Below are positions 8,075-17,749 of a stretch of 64,000 bases of DNA, one piece after another (the stretch's first letter is position 1; every line of letters begins with the position of its first letter). Source of the stretch: Kribbibacterium absianum. Lineage in GTDB: Bacteria; Actinomycetota; Coriobacteriia; Coriobacteriales; Atopobiaceae. The notes beneath the pieces were generated by a model, which saw only the letters and a program-made list of their open reading frames with translations, was not told the DNA's origin and searched no databases. A program made the position numbers and the translations under genes. The stretch lies in assembly GCF_030067705.1 (NCBI RefSeq), contig NZ_JASJEX010000003.1, positions 372,001-436,000 on the forward strand, written 5' to 3'.

Positions 8075-8833
8075 TCAGAGAATGGCGCGGAGGTCCGTCA
8101 TCCGTGCCCTGCGATTCGCCAGCCAGTCGGGCAGCTCTGCCGAGCACAGCATCTCCGCCTCCCAGGCGCGGTTCTCCGTCAGGCCCGACCTGCGCAGGAG
8201 CGGCGCGTCCACATAGCCGGGATGGGTCACGTGGACGAGGGCCGTGTCCTCGGGCGCGACGTCCAGCGCGCCTGCCAGCGACGCCCACGGGTCGTACGGC
8301 GCGGTGTGGCTCGGCGGCAGGTGAAGCCGCAGGTTCGCGCGGCCCACCGCGTGCGTCTCACCGATGCCGAAGCCGAGAAACGGCAGCCCCATCTCGGCGG
8401 CGACCTGCTCCGCTGCGGTCGAGAGGCTCTTGGATGGCACCGCATGGATGTCGAGGTAGTCGGGCCGGCGACTCGTGTGCTCGGTGAACCAGGCCACTTG
8501 CGCGCGAATCTCTGCGAGCGCCTGTTCCGGCGGCACCGGGTCCTGCTCGGCGCTCCGATAGAACCGCGACGAGCGGAACGCTCCCGTCTCGTTCACCAGC
8601 GCAGGCACCGCAGCGGCTCCTGCGGCCGGTCGGCCGTTCGAGATGCACGAGTGCACCCCGAGCGCGACGTCGCGTCCGGCAAGGCTCGCAAGGCCTTCTT
8701 CGGTCCAGAGCCCCGGCACGCAGAGGACGCTCACGCATCCCACGGAGCCAGCCGCGACCGCAGCCGCTATGCCGGTGTTGACACCGGGGGAGTAACCTAG
8801 GTCGTCGGCGCGAATGATCACCGTTTGCGCCAT
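8075..8833 (-). CDS. chbG: ChbG/YdjC-family carbohydrate deacetylase
   Basis: A 252-residue YdjC-family protein. In characterised members it removes the N-acetyl group from diacetylchitobiose-6-phosphate or related acetylated oligosaccharide phosphates. Metal-binding motifs are visible: RADDLG at residues 8-13 and the GVHS histidine in strand 3. The ATG at 8833 is preceded by GGAGG. It is divergent from a 6-phospho-beta-glucosidase gene (8940), with a LacI-type operator between them. This places it in the beta-glycoside regulon, probably acting on an imported, phosphorylated, acetylated glycoside. Confidence 0.88.
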   Translation of the reverse strand: MAQTVIIRADDLGYSPGVNTGIAAAVAAGSVGCVSVLCVPGLWTEEGLASLAGRDVALGVHSCISNGRPAAGAAAVPALVNETGAFRSSRFYRSAEQDPVPPEQALAEIRAQVAWFTEHTSRRPDYLDIHAVPSKSLSTAAEQVAAEMGLPFLGFGIGETHAVGRANLRLHLPPSHTAPYDPWASLAGALDVAPEDTALVHVTHPGYVDAPLLRRSGLTENRAWEAEMLCSAELPDWLANRRARMTDLRAIL

Positions 8834-8850
8834 CTCGTGCCTCCGCTCAA

Positions 8851-10388
<1,538 letters not shown>

Positions 10389-10389
10389 C

Positions 10390-10420
10390 CCTGCAAAAGG
10401 GGACGGAGCACTTTTGCAGG
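10390..10420. repeat. CTGCAAAA-arm palindromic repeat
   Basis: A 31-nt REP-like unit begins one base after the GH1 stop codon. Arms are CCTGCAAAA / TTTTGCAGG around core GGGGACGGAGCA. It lies between two co-directional PTS-regulon genes. Confidence 0.9.
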
Positions 10421-10448
10421 TAGTGTACTGATTGATAAGGAGCGTACC

Positions 10449-10982
10449 ATGGGATTCTTCGACAAGCTCAAGAAGGCAGCCCCGGCGAAGCAGGCCCCCG
10501 CTAAGCCGGCCGCCGTCGCCTGCACGCCGCAGCCGATGACCGTGCTCTGCCCCGTCGCCGGTGAGGCCGTCGCCTTGGCGGACGCCCCGGACCCGGTCTT
10601 CGCCGAGGGGATGCTCGGCCAGGGCATCGTGATCAGGCCGAGCGGCGGCGTGGTCTACGCGCCGGTGGACGGCGAGCTCACCGCGATGATGGGCTCCGGC
10701 CACGCGGCCGGCCTGAAGTCGCCGGACGGCGTGGAGGTGCTGATCCACGTGGGCGTGGACACCGTCGAGATGAAGGGCGAGGGCTTCACCATGTGGGCCA
10801 AGCAGGGCGACCAGGTGAAGGCCGGCCAGCCGATCATCTCGTTCGACAGCGCGAAAATCAAGGCCGCCGGGCACCCGGACGAGGTCATGGTGCTCATCTC
10901 CAACACGGCCGAGTACGACGCCGTGGAGCCGGTGGCGCCGGGGCCGGTGTCCGTGGGCCAGCCGGTCATCACGGTGCGGTAG
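10449..10982 (+). CDS. PTS glucose-family EIIA (Crr-like)
   Basis: A 177-residue free-standing EIIA of the glucose family. The phospho-accepting His100 is in VLIHVGVDTVEMKGEGF and the second conserved His85 in GSGHAAGL. The first 25 residues are a Lys/Ala/Pro-rich leader. AAGGAG precedes the start at 6 nt. It probably donates phosphate to the EIIBC permease at 17750, which lacks its own EIIA domain. A role in inducer exclusion is possible but not shown. Confidence 0.93.
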   Translation: MGFFDKLKKAAPAKQAPAKPAAVACTPQPMTVLCPVAGEAVALADAPDPVFAEGMLGQGIVIRPSGGVVYAPVDGELTAMMGSGHAAGLKSPDGVEVLIHVGVDTVEMKGEGFTMWAKQGDQVKAGQPIISFDSAKIKAAGHPDEVMVLISNTAEYDAVEPVAPGPVSVGQPVITVR

Positions 10983-11004
10983 CGGCGCCAGGCGTCGAGA
11001 AGAG

Positions 11005-11040
11005 AGCGGCCCCGGGAGCGCTGCGCTTCCGGGGCCGCTT
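11005..11040. terminator. Hairpin terminator after EIIA
   Basis: A GC-rich hairpin with arms AGCGGCCCCGG / CCGGGGCCGCT follows the EIIA gene and precedes the convergent HPr gene. The U tract is poor, so confidence is moderate. Confidence 0.55.
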
Positions 11041-11043
11041 CGC

Positions 11044-11154
11044 GTGGACGCTTCGGTCAAAGCCGTTTGTCCACGCTCCATCGTGGTGCAGCGTGGACAA
11101 ACGGCTCTCTCCGAAGCGTCCAGGTGCGGACAAACGGCTCTCTCCGAAGCGTCC
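11044..11154. repeat. Composite repeat of three GTGGAC-arm units (copy 1)
   Basis: Three units of about 30 nt: an inverted one (11044-11074, arms GTGGAC / GTCCAC) and two direct ones (11093-11122 and 11126-11154) beginning with GGACAAACGGCTCTCTCCGA. A second copy of the same three-unit block, with identical 49- and 33-nt spacing, is at 29630-29741. Confidence 0.9.
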
Positions 11155-11158
11155 GCGG

Positions 11159-11416
11159 TCAGCAGCTGGACGCCAGCGTGCCGCTCAGCGCCTCCAAGGC
11201 CGCCTGCTCGTCGGGGCCCTCTGCCGAGAGGAGCAGCACGTCCTCCTCGTTGGCGTCGATCTGCATCAGCTGCAGGACGTCGTCGGCGCGGGCCTCGATG
11301 CCCTTGAACCGGATGGTCAGCGCGCTCTCGAACCGCTTGGCGCACTCCGCCAAGCTCACGGCCAGGCGGGCGTGGAGGCCGGCGGGGTCCTTCAGCGTCT
11401 GCTCGGTGCGTACCAT
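11159..11416 (-). CDS. HPr-like phosphocarrier with Asp at position 46
   Basis: An 85-residue HPr-family protein that aligns without gaps to Bacillus HPr. The active histidine is kept (His15 in GLHARLA), but conserved Pro18 is Leu, and the regulatory Ser46, normally phosphorylated by HPr kinase, is Asp46. The usual KSIMGVMSL segment reads ADDVLQLMQI. It should still carry phosphate from enzyme I but cannot be Ser-phosphorylated; Asp may mimic the phosphorylated state. AGAGGAG precedes the start. It lies downstream of and co-directional with the LacI-type gene and convergent with the Crr-like EIIA, so it may be a locus-specific phosphocarrier. Whether the genome has a standard HPr elsewhere cannot be seen. 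Confidence 0.87.
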   Translation of the reverse strand: MVRTEQTLKDPAGLHARLAVSLAECAKRFESALTIRFKGIEARADDVLQLMQIDANEEDVLLLSAEGPDEQAALEALSGTLASSC

Positions 11417-11473
11417 GGTGTGCTCCTCTTTCCTCTCGGGCTCGCCGTCCGTCCCCTACATCAACAGCGCAAT

Positions 11474-11502
11474 GTGCATTTGGGGACTGTCCCTAAATGC
11501 AC
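11474..11502. repeat. GTGCATTT-arm palindromic repeat
   Basis: A 29-nt palindromic unit, arms GTGCATTT / AAATGCAC, core GGGGACTGTCCC, lies 5 nt beyond the stop codon of the LacI-type gene, between it and the HPr-like gene. Confidence 0.92.
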
Positions 11503-11507
11503 ATCAA

Positions 11508-12531
11508 TCATTTGCGCAGGTCGCGGACCGTCGCGCGCTCCACGATCTCCGTCTGCACGGAGACGCGCACGATCTCGCCGCTCGTCTCGCCCTTGATCAG
11601 GTCGTTCAGCCGGCTCACGGCCAGCTCGCCCATCGGGCGCTTGGGCACGGCCATCGTTGTCAGCGTGGGGGAGATGTCCTCCTCCAGCAGCATGTCGTCG
11701 AACCCTATGATCGACACGTCCTCTGGGACCCGCACGCCGCGCTCACGGAGCGCGCATGCAGCCCACGGCCACGATGTCGTTGTCGGCAAAGTACGCGGTG
11801 GAGAGGTGCGGACCCGTCTGCAGGTAGGCCTTCATGTCCTCGTAGGCCTCGTCGATCGTGGACCCCACGCGCACAATGGGCGGCGCCTGCTCGGTCCTCG
11901 GTGCCACCTCGCGCATGGCCGAGACAAACCCGCTCTGCCGCTCCAGGAAGTTGCGGATCGGCACGCCGCAGTGCAGGTAGCCGATGTCCTCATGGCCGCG
12001 CGCCACCAGGTACCGCACCGCGTCGTAGGCGCCGCGCAGGTTGTCGATGACCACGGAGTCCAGGTTCTTGGTGGGGAACCAGCTGTCGAGCAGCACCATC
12101 GGCACGCCCAGGTGCTCGAACTGCGACACGTCCGTCGCGAGCGCCTCGGTCGCCACCAGGATCAGTCCGGAACAGCGGATGGACCGGAGCGTCTTGAGCT
12201 GCTCGGACGCGCTCTCGCGCCCGTAGAAGTAAGACGCCGGCGTGCCGGGGTACCCGTGCCGCGCCGCCGCGTCCACCACGCCGCCGATCAGCTCTTCGAA
12301 GAACGGCGTCTCGGCCACCACCTGCCCCGTGCGCTTGAACACGACGAGCAGGATCGTGTTGGTAGACCTCTCGGACGGCCCTGCCACGTACTCGAAGCCC
12401 AGCTCCTTGGCCACGGCCAGCACATGGTCGCGGGTCGCCCGGCTCACGCCCGGCTTCCCGCGAAAGACCAGCGACACCGTTGCCGGCGAGACATGGGCCT
12501 CGCGCGCCACGTCGCGCGCCGTCACCTTCAT
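11508..12531 (-). pseudogene. LacI-family regulator interrupted by a frameshift
   Basis: The intact reading would give a LacI/GalR-type regulator of about 341 residues. The N-terminal helix-turn-helix (MKVTARDVAREAHVSPATVS) starts at 12531 behind GGGAGG, and the periplasmic-binding-protein-like effector domain follows. At about 11750 the frame breaks after YFADNDIVAVGCMRA and the continuation RERGVRVPEDVSIIGFDD is one frame off, consistent with loss of one base in a CGCGC run. The remaining C-terminal ORF is 11508-11789. The truncated product would keep the DNA-binding domain and most of the sensor. It is either a true inactivating mutation or a sequencing error. Position and operators make it the probable regulator of the 8-28 kb regulon. 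Confidence 0.85.
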
Positions 12532-12640
12532 CAGACGCCCTCCCTTGCGGCCGTAGACGACCGGCTCAAGACCAGCTGGATGGACGTTGGTAGCTTCACA
12601 CACGGCCACGGCGCTTCACCTCACAAGGGCGTTCATCGCT

Positions 12641-12668
12641 CGGTTTAGTAGCGGAGTTTAGTAAATCC
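12641..12668. promoter_or_regulatory. LacI-type operators (sites 2a and 2b)
   Basis: Two half-overlapping copies of the motif, CGGTTTAGTA at 12641 and AGTTTAGTAAATCC at 12655, lie between the divergent LacI gene and the sugar isomerase gene. They fit autoregulation plus control of the isomerase-transketolase-kinase operon. Confidence 0.65.
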
Positions 12669-12776
12669 TCAGCTGGAATTCAGCAAATGGCCCCCTTCTT
12701 ATCCTTGAGACACACGGAAGTCACAAAACCGCAGGTGGAACCCAATGGAACCGACGCCTGCCAAGAGAGGGGAGCC

Positions 12777-14192
12777 ATGGACACGATCCGCATCGGCTAC
12801 GCGCCCACCCGCCGGAGCATTTTCTCGGCGCCGGACGCCCGCCTGTACCGCGACATCATCGCCGACCGCCTGCGCGAACTGGGCGTCGAGTTCGTGGACA
12901 TCGACGACATCAACGAGGAGGGCCTGCTCTTTGACGAGGACGACCGGCTCCGCGTGCTCGAGAAGTTCCGCGAGGCCAAGGTGGACGGGCTCTTCCTGCC
13001 CCATTGCAACTTCGGCACCGAGTTCATCTGCGCGCGCCTGGCCCAGGACCTCGGGGTGCCGGTGCTCCTCTGGGGTCCCTTGGACGAGCGTCCCGAGCCG
13101 GACGGCACGCGTCTGCGCGACACCCAGTGCGGCCTTTTCGCCACCGGGAAGGTGCTGCGCCGCTTCAACGTGCCGTTCACCTATCTGACCAACTGTCGCG
13201 TGACGGACCCGGTCTTCGAGCGCGGGGTCCGCGACTTCCTCGCCGTCTGCAACGTCGTCAAGACGATGCGCGAGGCCCGCATCCTGCAGATCGGCCCCCG
13301 CCCCTACGAGTTCTACTCGACCATGTACAACGAGGGCGAGCTGATCGAGCGCTTCGGCATCGAGGTGGTGCCCGTGCCGCTGCCGGAGCTCACCCGCATG
13401 GTGGAGGCGGTGAAGCTCGAGAACGTCGGCGACGGGACGAGCGACCTCGAGAGGCAGCTGGAGGAGGTGCGCCGCGACTTCGACCTCTGTTGTTCAGAGG
13501 AGCAGGCAGAGACCGTCGCCGCGATGGCCGTGGCGACGCGTCGCATGCTCAAGCGCTACCACTGCACCGCCGGCTGCATCCAGTGCTGGAACGAGCTGCA
13601 GCACGAGCTGGGCATCATGCCCTGTGCGGCCAACGCGATCCTCAACGAGGAGGGCACGCCCATCTGCTGCGAGGCGGACGTGCACGGCGCGATCACTTCG
13701 TTGATGGTCGAGGCAGCGGCCATGGGTCGCACCCGCTCCTTCTTCGCCGACTGGACAATTCGCCACCCCGACGACCCGGAAGGCGAGCTGCTCCAACACT
13801 GCGGCCCCTGGCCCTGCTCGGTTGCGCGTGAGAAGCCGCGCATCACGGTGCCGCTCGCGTTCGACCACAACGGCGCGGTCACGGCCGAGGCCGAGCACGG
13901 GCGGGTGACGCTGGCCCGCTTTGACGGCGACCACGGGAGGTACTCGCTGCTTCTCGGCACGGCGGAGGGCATCGACGGGCCGCGCGGCATGGGCACCTAT
14001 CTGTGGGTCAAGGTGGACAACATCAAGCGGCTCGAGAAGAAGGTCGTCGAGGGCCCCTACATCCACCATTGCACGGGAATCCACGAGGACGTCGTTCCCG
14101 TGCTCTATGAGGCCTGCAAGTACCTGGGCATCGAGCCGGACCTCTACGACCCGATTGCAGAGCAGGTCGAGGCCTATCTGAGGGGTGAGTGA
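12777..14192 (+). CDS. L-fucose/L-arabinose isomerase-fold sugar isomerase
   Basis: A 471-residue protein of the FucI/AraA-like superfamily, which interconverts aldoses and ketoses using a divalent metal. The C-terminal region carries the likely metal and catalytic residues: Glu in CIQCWNELQ, Asp in CCEADVHGA and His in TGIHEDVVPV. The N-terminal two-thirds is Rossmann-like. The start is placed at 12777 behind AGAGAGGGGAG. It heads an operon with a two-subunit transketolase (overlapping downstream start) and an FGGY kinase, so its ketose product is probably phosphorylated and then cleaved by transketolase. The exact sugar cannot be read from sequence; D-apiose or another unusual pentose is proposed from the neighbours. 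Confidence 0.8.
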   Translation: MDTIRIGYAPTRRSIFSAPDARLYRDIIADRLRELGVEFVDIDDINEEGLLFDEDDRLRVLEKFREAKVDGLFLPHCNFGTEFICARLAQDLGVPVLLWGPLDERPEPDGTRLRDTQCGLFATGKVLRRFNVPFTYLTNCRVTDPVFERGVRDFLAVCNVVKTMREARILQIGPRPYEFYSTMYNEGELIERFGIEVVPVPLPELTRMVEAVKLENVGDGTSDLERQLEEVRRDFDLCCSEEQAETVAAMAVATRRMLKRYHCTAGCIQCWNELQHELGIMPCAANAILNEEGTPICCEADVHGAITSLMVEAAAMGRTRSFFADWTIRHPDDPEGELLQHCGPWPCSVAREKPRITVPLAFDHNGAVTAEAEHGRVTLARFDGDHGRYSLLLGTAEGIDGPRGMGTYLWVKVDNIKRLEKKVVEGPYIHHCTGIHEDVVPVLYEACKYLGIEPDLYDPIAEQVEAYLRGE

Positions 14193-15081
14193 CGTGACGA
14201 CAACCGAGAGACGAGCCACCCGCCGGGCTCTGACCCGCTGCGACCTTGATGAGCTCGAGACGCTGCGCTGGGACCTTCGCCGGGACTGCGTGGACATTAT
14301 CTGCGCGGGTGGCGGTGGCCACATCGGTGGCGACATGTCCGTGATCGACGCCCTCCTCGTGCTGTACAAGCGGCACCTGAACATGGGCCCCGACATGCTC
14401 GACGACCCCGACCGCGACCGCTTCATCCTCTCCAAGGGCCACGCGATGGAGGCGTTCTACGCCGTGCTCGCTGAAGGAGGCTACCTGGACCTCGACGACA
14501 TCAAGGCCCGGTTCAACGCCTACGAGAGCCCCTACATCGGCCACCCCAACAACAAGCTCCCGGGCATCGAGATGAACTCCGGGTCACTGGGGCACGGGCT
14601 GCCGGTGGCGGTGGGCATGGCCCTCGCCGCAAAGATGGACCGGCGCGACTACCGCACCTACGTCTTCATGGGCGACGGCGAGCTGGCCGAAGGGTCCGTG
14701 TGGGAGGGCGCGATGAGCGCCGGCACCTACCGGCTGGACAACCTCTGCGCGCTCGTGGACCGCAACGGGCTGCAGATCAGCGGCCGCACCGAGGACGTGA
14801 TGTGCGCGGAGCCGCTCGGCGACCGTTGGCGCAGCTTTGGGTGGAACGTGATCGACGTAGACGGGCACGACCTCGCGGCGCTGGATGACGCCTTCGACCT
14901 GGCCGCCCGTACCGTGGGCAAACCGACCGTGCTCATCGCCCACACGATCAAGGGCTATGGATCCCCGCTCATGGAGGACCAGGCCGGATGGCACCACAAG
15001 CTGCCGAGCGACGAGCAGCACGCGCGGATTCTGACGGACTTCGAGGCGCAGAAGGCAGAAACGGAGGCGTGCCGTGGCTAA
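14185..15081 (+). CDS. Transketolase-like, N-terminal (TPP-binding) subunit
   Basis: A 298-residue protein equal to the N-terminal half of transketolase. It has the TPP/metal site GDGELAEGSVWEGAM (GDG-x27-N-type motif, ending near DRNGLQ), the entry motif GHIGGDMS and the conserved SKGHA. The GTG start at 14185 overlaps the isomerase stop; a second GTG at 14194 is possible. The partner subunit overlaps downstream by 8 nt. Split transketolases act in special pathways, including apulose-4-phosphate transketolase (AptA/AptB). Here the operon context suggests a similar catabolic role instead of the general pentose phosphate pathway. Confidence 0.88.
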   Translation: MSDVTTTERRATRRALTRCDLDELETLRWDLRRDCVDIICAGGGGHIGGDMSVIDALLVLYKRHLNMGPDMLDDPDRDRFILSKGHAMEAFYAVLAEGGYLDLDDIKARFNAYESPYIGHPNNKLPGIEMNSGSLGHGLPVAVGMALAAKMDRRDYRTYVFMGDGELAEGSVWEGAMSAGTYRLDNLCALVDRNGLQISGRTEDVMCAEPLGDRWRSFGWNVIDVDGHDLAALDDAFDLAARTVGKPTVLIAHTIKGYGSPLMEDQAGWHHKLPSDEQHARILTDFEAQKAETEACRG

Positions 15082-16009
15082 CGCTGTTCCCAACCGCGCG
15101 GCCATCTGCGAGGTGCTGATGGACGCGGCGAGGGCCGACCGCGACGTGGTGGTGCTCTGCTCGGACTCGCGGGGGTCCGGCTCGATGACGCCGTTCTTTG
15201 ACGCGTACCCCGAGCAGTCGGTGGAGGTGGGCATCGCCGAGCAGGACCTGGTGGGCATCGCCGCCGGGCTGGCCGCGTGCGGCAAGAAGAGCTTCGCCGT
15301 GTCGCCCGCGTGCTTCATCACCACGCGCTCCTACGAGCAGTGCAAGGTGGACGTCGCGTACTCGCACACCAACGTGAAGCTGATCGGCATCTCCGGCGGC
15401 GTGTCCTACGGCGCGCTCGGCATGAGCCATCACTCGGCGCAGGACCTCGCCGCCATGTGCGCGATCCCCGGCATGCGCGTGTACGTGCCGAGCGACCGGT
15501 TCCAGACGGCGGCCCTTGTGCGCCAGCTCCTGGAGGACCGCGAGCCCGCGTACATCCGCGTGGGGCGCAACCCGGTGGAGGACGTGTACGGGCCGGACTG
15601 CGGCTACGAGTTGGACACGGCCACGGTGCTGCGTGAGGGCTCCGATGTCGCGATTCTCGCGTTGGGCGAGCTGGTGAAGCCGGCCGTCGACGCGGCCGCC
15701 CTCCTGGCCGAGCAGGGCGTCGACGCCTCCGTGGTGGACCTCTGCTCGGTGAAACCGCTGGACGCCGAGACCGTGCTGCGCGTGGCCGAGCGTTGTCGCG
15801 CCGTGCTGACGGTGGAGGAGGCCAGTCCCTACGGAGGCGTGGGCTCGCAGGTGGCCCAGCTGGTGGGCGAGAGGTGCCCGCGCCCGGTGAGGACCCTGGC
15901 GTTGCCGGACGCGCCGGTGGTGACGGGCACGAGCGCGCAGGTCTTCGCGCACTACGGCCTGGATACGGCGGGCATCGCCTTAAGCGCAACGGCGCTGGCT
16001 CTCGCATAA
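15074..16009 (+). CDS. Transketolase-like, C-terminal (pyrimidine-binding) subunit
   Basis: A 311-residue protein corresponding to the pyrimidine-binding and C-terminal domains of transketolase. The conserved EVGIAEQDLVGIAAGLA (near residues 52-68) holds the Glu that activates TPP, followed by the phosphosugar-binding region (GMSHHSAQDLA, IRVGRNPV). GTG start at 15074, overlapping the N-terminal subunit gene. Together they form one transketolase, probably acting on a phosphorylated ketose made by the adjacent isomerase and kinase. Its stop codon lies inside a 17-bp tandem repeat. Confidence 0.88.
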   Translation: MANAVPNRAAICEVLMDAARADRDVVVLCSDSRGSGSMTPFFDAYPEQSVEVGIAEQDLVGIAAGLAACGKKSFAVSPACFITTRSYEQCKVDVAYSHTNVKLIGISGGVSYGALGMSHHSAQDLAAMCAIPGMRVYVPSDRFQTAALVRQLLEDREPAYIRVGRNPVEDVYGPDCGYELDTATVLREGSDVAILALGELVKPAVDAAALLAEQGVDASVVDLCSVKPLDAETVLRVAERCRAVLTVEEASPYGGVGSQVAQLVGERCPRPVRTLALPDAPVVTGTSAQVFAHYGLDTAGIALSATALALA

Positions 16010-16039
16010 ATCTCGCAACGGCATAAATCTCGCAACGTG
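16006..16039 (+). repeat. 17-bp tandem direct repeat at transketolase gene end
   Basis: The sequence GCATAAATCTCGCAACG occurs twice head to tail (16006-16022 and 16023-16039). The first copy contains the TAA stop codon of the transketolase C-subunit. Confidence 0.95.
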
Positions 16040-16065
16040 ACATTACCCGCCGGGTGATGTCACAT
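16039..16065. repeat. 27-bp inverted repeat before the kinase gene
   Basis: The arms GTGACATTACCCG / CGGGTGATGTCAC pair with one mismatch around a single central C, 22 nt upstream of the FGGY kinase start. It could be an operator or an mRNA hairpin. Its GTGACAT arms also resemble the GTGACA-type palindromic repeats in the window, so it may be a further variant of them. Confidence 0.7.
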
Positions 16066-16086
16066 CCTGCCACGGAGGTGAGCGAC

Positions 16087-17604
16087 ATGGATGAGCGGCG
16101 CTTTGTGCTGGCCATCGACCAGAGCACCCAGGGCACCAAGGCCGTCCTGTTCGACGGCGACGGGGCCTGCGTGGCAAAGGTCGCGCGGCCGCACCGTCAG
16201 CTGGTCAACGCGAAGGGCTGGGTCAGCCACGACCCGGAGGAGATCGTCACGAACGTGCTCGCCGCCGCTCGTGACGTGTGCTCCTCGGTGGGCGTGCGCG
16301 CGGGCGAGGTCCGCGCGGTGGGCCTCTCGAACCAGCGCGAGACCTGTGTGGCCTGGGATCGGGAGAGCCGCATGCCGCTCGCGAACGCCATCGTGTGGCA
16401 GTGCGGCCGCGCAGCGGGCCTGGTGGAGGAGCTCCGAGCCGCCGACCCCGTGGGCGCCGGGGCCGTCCCGGGCCTCTCGGGCCTCACGCTCAGCCCGTAC
16501 TTCTCGGCCGCGAAGATGGCGTGGCTGCTCCGGAACGTCCCGTCGGTGCGGGAGGCCGCGGACAACGGCACCCTGTGCCTCGGCACTGTCGACAGCTGGT
16601 TGCTCTTCAAGCTCACGAAGGGCCGGGTCTTCGCCACCGAGCCGAGCAACGCGTGCCGCACACAGCTGCTGGACCTCGCTTCCGGCCAATGGAGCCCCCA
16701 GCTCTGCGCCTTCTTCGGCGTTCCCATCGGCGCGCTGCCGCCGGTGCGTGCGAGTAACGCGCGCTTCGGCGCCACCACGATGGGCGGCCTCTTCGACGAC
16801 CCGGTGCCCATCTGCGGCGTCCTCGGCGACTCCCAGGCGGCGCTCTTCGCTCAAGGCTGCACCAAGCCCGGCGACGTCAAGGTCACCTACGGCACCGGCT
16901 CCTCGGTCATGATGCAGACCGGGCCCGAGCTGGTGCGCAGCGGCCACGGCCTCGTCACGTCGATGGCCTGGCGCATCGGCGACGAGTGCGACTACGTGCT
17001 CGAGGGTAACGTCAACTACTCCGGGGCCGTGATCACGTGGCTCAGAGACCAGATGCAGCTGATCGACGAGCCGGCAGAGGTCGCGGAGCTGGCCGAGAAC
17101 AGCAACCGAGAGGACCGCTCGTTCTTTGTGCCGGCGTTCACGGGCCTCGGCGCGCCGTGGTGGGACCCGCAGGCGACCGGCCTGCTCACCGGCGTCACGC
17201 GCACCACCGGTCGCAACGAGATGGTCCGCGCCTGCGCCGAGTCGATCCCTCTGCAGGTCACGGACATCGTCGACGCGATGCGCGCTGACACGGGCTTTGC
17301 GGTGCCGTTCCTGGCCGCGGACGGAGGTGCCAGCCAGAACCGATGGATCATGCAGCGGCAGGCGGACCTGGCGGGCAGCGAGGTGGGCGTCTCGTCGTTG
17401 GGCGAGCTGTCCGCAGGCGGGGCGGCATCGCTGGCAGGGCAGTCCGTGGGGCTCTACTCGGACAACGCGGTGGCCCGGCACCGAGAGCTCGGGAGCGTCG
17501 CGCGCGCAGCGGACGACGCGTGGCGCACACAGCGCCTCGCCCAGTGGCACGAGGCCGTCGCGCGGGCGTGCCTTAGGCCGGGATCCTTGCATCCGGAGCA
17601 GTGA
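16087..17604 (+). CDS. FGGY-family carbohydrate kinase
   Basis: A 505-residue two-domain sugar kinase of the FGGY family (xylulokinase / glycerol kinase / apulose kinase fold). The N-terminal phosphate-binding segment IDQSTQGTKAVLFD, the NQRET and QCGR substrate-region motifs and the C-terminal ATP-binding glycines (ADGGASQN, ELSAGGAA) are present. CACGGAGGTGAGC precedes ATG 16087. It follows the isomerase and split transketolase co-directionally, implying phosphorylation of the ketose from the isomerase to give the transketolase substrate. By analogy to the apiose pathway it would be a D-apulose kinase; xylulokinase is the main alternative. Confidence 0.85.
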   Translation: MDERRFVLAIDQSTQGTKAVLFDGDGACVAKVARPHRQLVNAKGWVSHDPEEIVTNVLAAARDVCSSVGVRAGEVRAVGLSNQRETCVAWDRESRMPLANAIVWQCGRAAGLVEELRAADPVGAGAVPGLSGLTLSPYFSAAKMAWLLRNVPSVREAADNGTLCLGTVDSWLLFKLTKGRVFATEPSNACRTQLLDLASGQWSPQLCAFFGVPIGALPPVRASNARFGATTMGGLFDDPVPICGVLGDSQAALFAQGCTKPGDVKVTYGTGSSVMMQTGPELVRSGHGLVTSMAWRIGDECDYVLEGNVNYSGAVITWLRDQMQLIDEPAEVAELAENSNREDRSFFVPAFTGLGAPWWDPQATGLLTGVTRTTGRNEMVRACAESIPLQVTDIVDAMRADTGFAVPFLAADGGASQNRWIMQRQADLAGSEVGVSSLGELSAGGAASLAGQSVGLYSDNAVARHRELGSVARAADDAWRTQRLAQWHEAVARACLRPGSLHPEQ

Positions 17605-17644
17605 GCGCCGACGTTTCCGCAGGTACAGGGCATTGAACGTTCTT

Positions 17645-17663
17645 GAGCGGTTTAGTAAACAGC
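17645..17663. promoter_or_regulatory. LacI-type operator (site 3)
   Basis: The motif GAGCGGTTTAGTAAACAGC lies about 90 nt upstream of the PTS EIIBC gene, in the gap after the kinase. It shares GGTTTAGTAAA with sites 1, 2 and 4 and indicates a separate promoter for the PTS-hydrolase unit. Confidence 0.7.
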
Positions 17664-17749
17664 AGCGAACGACGGTCCAGCGGTCATTCAGATTACCGTA
17701 GGGACCACAGCAAGGCGGGGAGCAAAGCAGCCCAATAAGGGAGGAAACC

